A DNA stretch of 11,250 nucleotides from an uncultured Actinotalea sp. (GTDB lineage Bacteria; Actinomycetota; Actinomycetes; Actinomycetales; Cellulomonadaceae): NCBI RefSeq assembly GCF_946885855.1, contig NZ_CAMPHH010000100.1, positions 1 to 11,250 on the forward strand. The letters are read 5' to 3'. Positions 1 to 5,149 of this stretch are shown piece by piece. The notes under the pieces were generated by a model. It was given only the letters and a program-made list of their open reading frames with translations. It ran no database searches and had not been told where the DNA came from. The position numbers and the translations under genes were made by a program. Each line of letters starts with the position of its first letter. The first letter of the stretch is position 1.

Positions 1-553
1 CGGCCGGTCCTCCAGCAGCCGGGGCCGATGCCGCGGACGCGGGGCCGAAGCCGGCCGTGGCGACCCGCGCCAGGCGCGCCCAGACGCCGTCGTCGACGGT
101 CGTGGCCGGGTCGCGGGCGCCGCGCACGTCGAGGACGACGGTCGAGGCCCACCGTTCGGCCGGCCCCCGGCGCAGGCCGAGCGGGAGGCCGCTGAAGAGG
201 TCGACCGCGCGCAGGCCCAGCAGCAGCTTCGCGGGCGTCCGACCGGTCAGGGCCTGTCCGACGACGCAGCCCGCGCCGTACGCGAGCGCCGCGACGAGCA
301 GGACGGCCACGACCGCACCGGGCAGCGACCCGCGGCCGACGACGGCCGGCACCGCGAGCACGAGCACCAGGAGGACGTCGAGCGCGACGGCGACCACCCG
401 CGTCGCCGTCGGCGCCGGACGGCACCCCGCGAGCAGGAGCGCGAGACGAGGCGCGCCGTCGGCCGCGACGCGGTCGCCGCAGCGTGCGCACGTGGCGGAG
501 ATGGGGTCGATCGGGGCAGCGCACGTCGCGCACAGTGCTGCTCCCGTCGTCAC
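1..553 (-). CDS. Zinc-ribbon RDD-family membrane protein, 3' end cut by window edge
   Basis: 184 codons are open from a GTG at 553 to the left edge, where the gene continues. A strong GGAGGGGG Shine-Dalgarno lies just upstream, and an in-frame stop in the reading frame of the nearby ATG excludes that ATG as start. The N-terminus carries two CxxC pairs (C8/C11, C22/C25), a short zinc ribbon. It is followed by a hydrophobic segment at about 52-72 that begins with the RDD-type Arg and Asp (R52, D59), a second hydrophobic segment at about 79-99, and the family motif GRTPAKLLLGLR near 104-115. RDD proteins are integral membrane proteins with few settled functions; some are proposed transporters. 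TACGAT at 596-591 is a fair -10 box without a clear -35. The gene reads in the same direction as the toxin array but is 284 bp away, so it is probably a separate unit. Confidence 0.8.
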   Translation of the reverse strand, partial: MTTGAALCATCAAPIDPISATCARCGDRVAADGAPRLALLLAGCRPAPTATRVVAVALDVLLVLVLAVPAVVGRGSLPGAVVAVLLVAALAYGAGCVVGQALTGRTPAKLLLGLRAVDLFSGLPLGLRRGPAERWASTVVLDVRGARDPATTVDDGVWARLARVATAGFGPASAASAPAAGGPA

Positions 554-837
554 GGCGACGCCCCCTCCGGTCCGGCCATGCCCGCCAGGGATCGTAACCG
601 GTCCTCCGCGGGCCGGTGGCCCAGGTCACCGCCTCGAGCAGGCGGTCGACACGTTCGCGGGAGATCCGTGCACGCCACCCGTCCCTGCTGTGGGACACCC
701 GTCAGGGCGATCTCCCGATGCGCACCCCTCCGCACCCGGGAGGTCGTCACCCGATCGCTGGACGTCGTCACCGACGCCGAGGCCGGATGACCCAGGCCGT
801 GCCACCGGGGTCCGGGTGAGCGGCGGCACCGCCCTCC
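554..837. other. Gap without an intact gene; holds a degenerate duplicated segment
   Basis: No reading frame here has convincing protein character and a ribosome binding site. The only structure seen is a 55-bp stretch at 712-766 that matches 1527-1581 at about 76 % (42 of 55 positions by hand count). This suggests that the end of the immunity array has decayed into this gap. Confidence 0.5.
712..766. repeat. 55-bp degenerate direct repeat, copy A
   Basis: Ungapped match of 42/55 to 1527-1581, in the same orientation and of the same length. The two copies bracket the intact immunity-like gene at 838-1323, each on the far side of one of its ends. On the minus strand both could encode a peptide of the form DVQ-S-D-LPGA-GC-SG; copy B has a stop inside it. 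Probably leftovers of one ancestral gene. Confidence 0.5.
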
Positions 838-1323
838 TCATGGCCGCAGCGGTGGCAGCCGCGGAGGCGCAGGCCTGACGGCGGGCGCGGCGGCGGGTTC
901 CGACGGGATCTCGTGCTCGACCTCGACGGCACCGCTCAGCTCGGACTGGGGCACCATGCCGGACCAACCCCTGCCGTGGTCGACCGGGAGCGCCGGCTCG
1001 AGGTGCGCACCCCCAGGGCCCAGCACGGGCGGCCCCACCGTTCCGGGGAAGTAGTTGATCTGGGCCCGTGCGTTCTCGGGGTCCACCCGCTCGACCGAGA
1101 CGGGGAACTGTCCGCGCCAGTACGCAGACGTCGCGACGTCGAACAACCGCGAGCAGACATCGCGGCGCACGCTGCGGTACCAGCGCCCGCCCATGCGGTC
1201 GTCCCACGCGAAGTCCTCCGAGGGCCGGTCCCCCCGGACGATCAGACCGACCGTCGGGGAACTGGCGCTGAAGGAGGCCTGGTACGTCACGCCTCCCACG
1301 ACGGCGTACCGCCCGGCTCTCAC
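838..1323 (-). CDS. Putative immunity protein of the MRAGRYA family, intact copy (161 aa)
   Basis: The start is taken as GTG at 1323, not the ATG 63 bp upstream. GTG has GGAGG 9-10 bp before it, begins with the same residues as the copy at 2431, and its GTGA overlaps the stop of the short upstream frame. Visible parts: MRAGRYAVVGGVTYQA (1-16), a second strand region around 25-30, RRDVCSRLFDVATSAYWRGQ (53-72), VSVERV (75-80), a C-terminal VPQSELSGAVEVE (124-136), then a proline/alanine-rich tail. The blocks line up with the products at 3272-3946 and 2460-3275. There is no signal peptide or membrane segment, so it should be cytosolic. Its place in a run of small genes behind a polymorphic toxin suggests an immunity role; that is inference. 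I do not recognise a named family with certainty. Confidence 0.7.
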   Translation of the reverse strand: MRAGRYAVVGGVTYQASFSASSPTVGLIVRGDRPSEDFAWDDRMGGRWYRSVRRDVCSRLFDVATSAYWRGQFPVSVERVDPENARAQINYFPGTVGPPVLGPGGAHLEPALPVDHGRGWSGMVPQSELSGAVEVEHEIPSEPAAAPAVRPAPPRLPPLRP

Positions 1324-1618
1324 GACCCTGCACCTCCACCCTCCGGCCGACGGCCTGCCTCCCATGGACGGCACATCGGGCTCCACTGCGGGAAGGACGG
1401 CAGACCCCGAGGGCGCTCGGACGACGCGGCGAGGTGGTCGAGCCCGACGACGTCAACCGCGACACCGCGGTGCGCCACCACCAGTCCAGACTCCGCGTCG
1501 ATCCGACCCAGGCCCTCCGGACAACGCTCCTGACGTGCACCCGCCCGCACCAGGAAGCTCATCGACAGATCACTGGACGTCAGCACGAAGCACGTCCAGG
1601 TCGATCAGATCCTGCACC
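1324..1618 (-). other. Gap with a doubtful 80-88-residue frame
   Basis: A minus-strand frame is open from GTG 1586 (or ATG 1562) to a TGA at 1320-1322 that overlaps the GTG of the next gene by 4 bp (GTGA), as elsewhere in this array. The middle (about residues 20-50) has a protein-like stretch with DVVGLDHLA, but there is no Shine-Dalgarno before either start and the last 25 residues are low-complexity. A second frame here (DVQ, stop, SVDELPGAGGC) resembles the remnant at 712-766. More likely decayed sequence than a working gene. Confidence 0.3.
1527..1581. repeat. 55-bp degenerate direct repeat, copy B
   Basis: Partner of 712-766 (42/55 positions identical). It lies just after the stop of the zinc-ribbon gene at 1619. 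Confidence 0.5.
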
Positions 1619-2053
1619 TCAGGTCACGGTGCCCGGGGGCGGCCCCGGATCCGCGGGCGCCTCGCCGTTGTCGCGGAACTCCTGGTACACCGAACGGACC
1701 TCGCCGGGAGTCATCGCGAAGACTGCTCGCTGGGTCTCGTTCCAGAAGGTGCCGCACGCACTGCACCGCCACAGACGCGTCTGCATCACCACGCTGTCCA
1801 CCAGGTACGGCTCGTGCCGACCGGTGTATGCCTTGGCCTCGCACACCTCACACCCGCGCAACGGGCTGGCGGCCGCCCGCTCGTTGATGCGCCCCCAGAC
1901 CTCTGCGGCGACCGGGACGCGCCAGGCGGACTCCGCGGCGAGCTCGCGCTCTGCAGCCGCTGTCCCGCCGGCGAAGCGGTCCGCGGCCTCGCCCGCCGCC
2001 GCGATCCGCTCGTCCCGCTCCCGCCGCTGGCGCGGGGTCAGGGGTAGATCCAC
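1619..2053 (-). CDS. Small zinc-ribbon protein in the toxin/immunity array (144 aa)
   Basis: GTG at 2053 is chosen because GGAGG sits exactly 6 bp before it; an upstream ATG at 2077 lacks such a site. The N-terminal 60 residues are charged and alanine-rich, probably helical (PRQRRERDERI at 7-17). The core is a four-cysteine zinc ribbon, CEVC at 68-71 and LWRCSACGTFW at 94-104, followed by a short helix and a proline-rich end. There is no signal peptide or membrane segment. The start lies 15 bp inside the preceding remnant (stop at 2038). Single-ribbon proteins of this kind are found among small genes behind actinobacterial polymorphic toxins, but I cannot name a family. A role as immunity protein or DNA/protein-binding accessory is a guess from position. 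Confidence 0.7.
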   Translation of the reverse strand: MDLPLTPRQRRERDERIAAAGEAADRFAGGTAAAERELAAESAWRVPVAAEVWGRINERAAASPLRGCEVCEAKAYTGRHEPYLVDSVVMQTRLWRCSACGTFWNETQRAVFAMTPGEVRSVYQEFRDNGEAPADPGPPPGTVT

Positions 2054-2238
2054 TGGGCACCTCCGTCCGTAGGCCACCGATGCTCACCTGTGCGGGTGCC
2101 GTTGTCGTCGGACCCGCGCCGCACTGCGAGCTCCCGCTCGACCACGGAGAGCTCCGTCAGTTCCTCGTACGGCCTTGCGGGTGTGCAGCCGGTATCGGGC
2201 GCGCTGCGGTCGACCTCGTCGGCGGTATCCCGACTCAC
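2038..2238 (-). pseudogene. Internally deleted copy of the 3272-3946 immunity gene
   Basis: The frame begins at GTG 2238, which overlaps the upstream stop as GTGA. It reads DEVDRSAPD and then jumps to PYEELTELSVVERELAVR. The 3272-3946 product has the same two blocks (PDEVDRSASD and PYAELTELSVVERELPVR) about 70 residues apart. At DNA level 2107-2173 matches 3278-3344 at 59/67 and 2191-2222 matches 3545-3576 at 30/32. The intervening 200 bp has shrunk to 17 bp, a loss of 183 bp (61 codons, in frame). The family N-terminus is missing and the parental stop after GSDE is lost, so the frame reads about 20 residues further into the next gene. Most likely a non-functional duplicate, although it is open and could be translated as a 66-residue peptide. 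Confidence 0.7.
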
Positions 2239-2431
2239 ACCTTGACCTCGTTCACCGTCTCGACGACCTCGGTGAGCTCGCTGACCGGCACCTCGGCCCG
2301 CCCCCCGTCACGCGGTCGTGGGTGAAGCCCGGACGCTCGGCGTCGGCGACGAGCAGGACGACGCCGGGCCGTCGGCTGAAGACGGCGCGGTGGACCGCGC
2401 CCTCGAACTCCGCGTACCGCCCGGCTCTCAC
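2235..2431 (-). pseudogene. MRAGRYA-family immunity copy, frameshifted and shortened
   Basis: Starts at GTG 2431 with GGGGGAGG about 9 bp upstream. It opens with MRAGRYAEFEGAVHRAVF, the same beginning as the intact gene at 838-1323. The frame then breaks at a run of six C (minus-strand G) at 2301-2306. Restoring one G would continue into EVPVSELTEVVETVNEVKV and a stop at 2235-2237. As written, the starting frame ends earlier in an unrelated tail. Even when repaired the product would be only about 65 residues, lacking the central SRLF...W.G block, so a large internal deletion is likely too. The repaired stop overlaps the next start as GTGA, which supports the repaired reading as ancestral. Confidence 0.65.
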
Positions 2432-2459
2432 GACCGCGACCCTCCCCCGTGCTCGAGCG

Positions 2460-3275
2460 TCATGCTGTCGTGAGCACCTCCTCGTGGCCAGCCACGTCGC
2501 CGAGCTCGACCAGCGCTACGGACGACTCGAACACGCCAGGCTCGACCTCCACCGCCGCAGGGCCCTCTCCTGGTTCGGCGCCGCTCCCCATCAGGAGGAG
2601 CCGCCGCCGTCGCGTCCCGGTCCAGCACGCGCCAGCGTCGACCGGCCCAGGTGCACGTGAGGACGCGCTCGAAGACGGAGTCGCACTCGGCGACCGCAAC
2701 GACATGTTCCGAGATCATCGGCCGGGTGCTCGTCAAGCAGTCAGGCACCGCGCCCACCGCCACGAGCGTGACCCGACGACCGTCCTCATCGATGTCGGCG
2801 CTGTACTCGGTCCCGTGGAAGAGGGCGCAGGGCCCGACGAAAGGGCTGGGGGGGACGTACCGGGTCGGAGCTCGCCACCCGCGGCCCGCACCGTCGTACA
2901 CGCTGATCAGCTCCTGCGGGGCGTCCTCGGAGACGCGCCACAGCTCCGCACCGCGAAGGAAGCGCGTCCGCCCCAACCACCAGACGGGCGCGGGGTGTCC
3001 GTCGAGGAACCCGGCGGGGACCACGGGGCCGAGCCCCTCGACCGGAGCGCGTCCGAGCCTCATGAGAGGGACCATGGGGAACCGGACGACGTCGGCGCTC
3101 GTCGCGTCCTGCCCGTCGGCCGGGAGGCCGTAGGCGTCCAGCAGGTCGGCCGGCGTGGTGATCGAGAGACATCCGCAGCGCGGACGACGACGCCACCGAC
3201 GGATGTCGCGCCCCCGTGGCGCAGTGCGGCGACCGGCTGACGCTGCACCAGCTTCTGCAGGACGTCCTCCGTCAC
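2460..3275 (-). pseudogene. Two-domain protein with C-terminal immunity-family domain, two compensating frameshifts
   Basis: The natural start is GTG 3275, whose GTGA overlaps the stop of 3272-3946; it reads MTEDVLQKLVQRQPVAALRH and on to VVVRAADV. Near 3161-3172 the coherent protein moves to another frame (ITTPADLLDAYGLPADG, later GAELWRVSEDAPQELISVY), as if one base had been lost. Near 2600-2620 it returns to the first frame (RRLLLMGSGAEP, then EPGVFESSVALVELGDV) and stops at 2460. Net length is 816 bp, so the two shifts cancel. The N-terminal ~150 residues form a separate domain. The rest carries FHGTEYSADI, SVFERVLTCTWAG and the VALVELGDV end, aligning with the array family. As the sequence stands, only the middle can be read as one open frame (ATG 3075 to 2428). 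Sequencing error remains possible. Confidence 0.6.
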
Positions 3276-3946
3276 TCGTCGGACCCCTGCCGGACCGGGA
3301 GCTCCCGCTCGACCACGGAGAGCTCGGTCAGCTCCGCGTACGGCACCGTTCCTGTGGAGCCGTCGTTCTGGCTGCCCTCCAGACCGAGTGCGCGCGCCAG
3401 GTCCGGGTCGCGGTCGTAGTGGATCCGGGCGGTGTCCGTGTCGATCGGCTCGACGCTCACGGACTCACCGAACCACGTCGCCACCCAGCCGCGCGTGAAC
3501 ATCCGCTCCACCGCGGACTCCCGGACGGTGACGCAGAGGAACGGGGCATCGGACGCGCTGCGGTCGACCTCGTCGGGAAACTGGAACGAGGACCAGGTCG
3601 CCCTGTCCATGTACAGGGTGATCCACGGACGACCGATGTGCCCCACCGCGCGGTACTCCGTACCCCGATAGATCGCGTACTGGCCGGGCTGCGGAAGGCG
3701 GAGCAGGTCCAGCGCATCGCCCGTCATCGAACTCGTACCCACCCCCGTGGCGCCGATAAGAACCGCGGACCCGCGCTGCCTGCCGTCGCGAAGCACCTCC
3801 CCGATCTCGGACCCGGGCCGCAGCCGGACCTTCGAGCTGCATTCGATCCGACACCCGGGGATCAGGTACTCCGGCTCGAGGAACCCGTTCCCGGTGTACG
3901 GATCATGCCACCCGTCCGTCCCGCCGGCCCCCCAGGCGCAAGTCAC
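3272..3946 (-). CDS. Putative immunity protein, longer member of the array family, start uncertain
   Basis: The C-terminal 135 residues are a clear family member: QYAIYRGTEYRAV, WITLYMDR, FPDEVDRSASD, SAVERMFTRGWVATWFGE, SVEPIDTDTARIHY, then VPYAELTELSVVERELPVR and stop. Upstream, the same frame keeps high GC at third positions and protein-like sequence (GFLEPEYLIPG, GSEIGEVLRDG, VLIGATGVG), so I place the start at the in-frame GTG 3946, giving 224 residues. It has no good Shine-Dalgarno. Alternatives are ATG 3727 (151 aa, core only), ATG 4054 (arginine-rich, not believable) or an ancestral GTG 4029 reached through two frameshifts. No signal peptide or membrane segment. Its stop overlaps the next start as GTGA. 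Partly duplicated at 2038-2238. Confidence 0.6.
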   Translation of the reverse strand: MTCAWGAGGTDGWHDPYTGNGFLEPEYLIPGCRIECSSKVRLRPGSEIGEVLRDGRQRGSAVLIGATGVGTSSMTGDALDLLRLPQPGQYAIYRGTEYRAVGHIGRPWITLYMDRATWSSFQFPDEVDRSASDAPFLCVTVRESAVERMFTRGWVATWFGESVSVEPIDTDTARIHYDRDPDLARALGLEGSQNDGSTGTVPYAELTELSVVERELPVRQGSDE

Positions 3947-4029
3947 CGGTCGCGAGCACCCGGTCGCTCGCCTCCTCGCCGAACGCCGCCGGCGACCTCG
4001 ACCGCGCCCTCGTACCGCCCGGCCCTCAC
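3947..4029 (-). pseudogene. Broken N-terminus of an MRAGRYA-family gene
   Basis: GTG 4029 begins MRAGRYEGAVEVAGG. The first 20 bases match the gene starts at 1323 and 2431 with one mismatch, and compared with 2431 nine bases (three codons) are missing after TAC. The frame stops after 28 residues. Two single-base corrections, one near 3985 and one in the six-C run 3928-3933, would join it through FGEEASDRVLATGDLRL to the frame of 3272-3946, giving about 250 residues. Either this is the true but damaged N-terminus of that gene, or it is a separate relic. Confidence 0.45.
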
Positions 4030-4116
4030 GTGCGGGCGTCCCGCCGCAATCCATGCCAGCCTGAGTGCCCGCCAGGCCGCCCCTTCCTCAAGGTAGGGCC
4101 GGCCGCCTGCACACCC

Positions 4117-4443
4117 TCAGCCCAGGACCCACAGGACCTCTCCCCCCGACGGTTCTTCCCAGGAGCGCCACCGGCCGGCATCCACGGCGCGCCGCAGCTC
4201 CGCCGCCCCCTCGTCCTCAAGGGTCCAGGCAAGCACCTCAAGACGTGCGCCCGGCTCCGGCACTCGCCAGCCGCCCGAGGACCGCGGCCGGACGACCAGG
4301 TCCAGGGCGTCGCCCCGCGGTCCGCGAGGCAGGTGGAGCCATACGTACCGTGCCGATGCGTTCGTCGGTCCGTCGACAGCTCCGACGAGCTGGGCACTCA
4401 GCGGAGCGCTCCAGTCGATCCGGTCACCGCTCACGACCCTCAT
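4117..4443 (-). CDS. Small uncharacterised protein, possible immunity (108 aa)
   Basis: ATG 4443 overlaps the stop of the SseB-like gene as ATGA, with no separate Shine-Dalgarno, so translation is probably coupled. The sequence is acidic and tryptophan-containing (RIDWSAPLSAQLVGAVDG at 8-25, YVWLHLPRGPRGDALDLVV around 34-52, GGWRVPEPGARLEVLAWTLEDEG about 57-79, a W-rich end). It shows no signal peptide, membrane segment or metal motif and looks like a small beta-rich cytosolic protein. I do not recognise the family. As the second gene after the toxin and coupled to the first, it is a reasonable candidate for the cognate immunity protein or its partner. Confidence 0.65.
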   Translation of the reverse strand: MRVVSGDRIDWSAPLSAQLVGAVDGPTNASARYVWLHLPRGPRGDALDLVVRPRSSGGWRVPEPGARLEVLAWTLEDEGAAELRRAVDAGRWRSWEEPSGGEVLWVLG

Positions 4444-5102
4444 GACGCGGCGAGGGACAGGTGCACCCACGACCCCGCGGCGCTGTCCGTGGCCGCCGCG
4501 TCGAGGACGCTCAGCTCCAGCTCGGGGGGCAGATCGACGCGACGGAGGGCGGCGACCAGGCGCTCGATCATGCCCTCGGTCCCGTGCGCCACGGCGATCT
4601 GAGGCACCGACGCGGCCGCGTTGACGCGCCGGAAGACCCACGCACGGTCCACCGGGAACTCGGACCCCACCGCGTCACGGATCCGGCGCCGCAGCGGCTC
4701 GTCCGGTTCGATCACGACATCACCCACGACGCGACGTCCACCCGACGCATCGACGATCTCGCCGCGCAGCATCGAGGCGACGTCCGCCGCCGGCACGCTG
4801 ACCGCTGACGACAGCGCGGGGTCGAACATCACCGCATCCGCCCCGGTGCCGATGAGGGCGTCGAGGAGCTCCGCCGGGGAGAGGACCCTGGCGGCGTCGC
4901 CCTCCTGGGGAGCGAACTCCTCCCACGAGTCATGGCTGAGGAAGACCGGCAGCACCCGCCGGCCGTCCACGGACGCCGTGGCCACCGCGCCGTCGTGGAC
5001 GCAGACACCGAGATGGGAACGGGACAACTCGGTCGCCACACGTGTTGCGTCGCCGGCCACGAGGGCCTGACGCAAGCGGGCCACCCCGTTCATCTCCACC
5101 AT
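4440..5102 (-). CDS. SseB-like protein directly downstream of toxin (220 aa)
   Basis: ATG 5102 has GGAG 5 bp upstream and lies 47 bp after the toxin stop; the ATG nine bases downstream is too close to its own GGAG. Residues about 8-115 look like an SseB N-terminal domain: LRQAL near the start, LGVCVHDGAVATASVDGRRV, VLPVFLSHDSWEEF (50-63), an acidic loop, LSPAELLDALI and ADAVMFDPALSSAVSV (88-103). Residues about 130-218 fit the second SseB domain (PLRRRIRDAV, VDRAWVFRRV, IAVAHGTEGMIERLVAALR, ELELSVLDA). SseB-like proteins occur widely in actinobacteria, often near secreted toxins. Being the first gene after the toxin makes this the leading immunity candidate, by position only. Confidence 0.75.
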   Translation of the reverse strand: MVEMNGVARLRQALVAGDATRVATELSRSHLGVCVHDGAVATASVDGRRVLPVFLSHDSWEEFAPQEGDAARVLSPAELLDALIGTGADAVMFDPALSSAVSVPAADVASMLRGEIVDASGGRRVVGDVVIEPDEPLRRRIRDAVGSEFPVDRAWVFRRVNAAASVPQIAVAHGTEGMIERLVAALRRVDLPPELELSVLDAAATDSAAGSWVHLSLAAS

Positions 5103-5149
5103 GGCTTCTCCACCCTGCGGCTCGGTCTCGAGACTACCTTCCTGTGACG

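Noticed and set aside
57..1540. Long plus- and minus-strand frames over 57-878 and 626-1540
   Set aside because: They are shadows of the RDD gene (1-553) and the immunity gene (838-1323), with arginine/proline-rich sequence and no motif or ribosome binding site.
3947..4054. ATG 4054 as the start of the 3272 gene
   Set aside because: The first 35 residues are nearly all Arg/Gly/Ala, and the upstream sequence lacks a Shine-Dalgarno. Family comparison supports an internal start or a frameshifted one.
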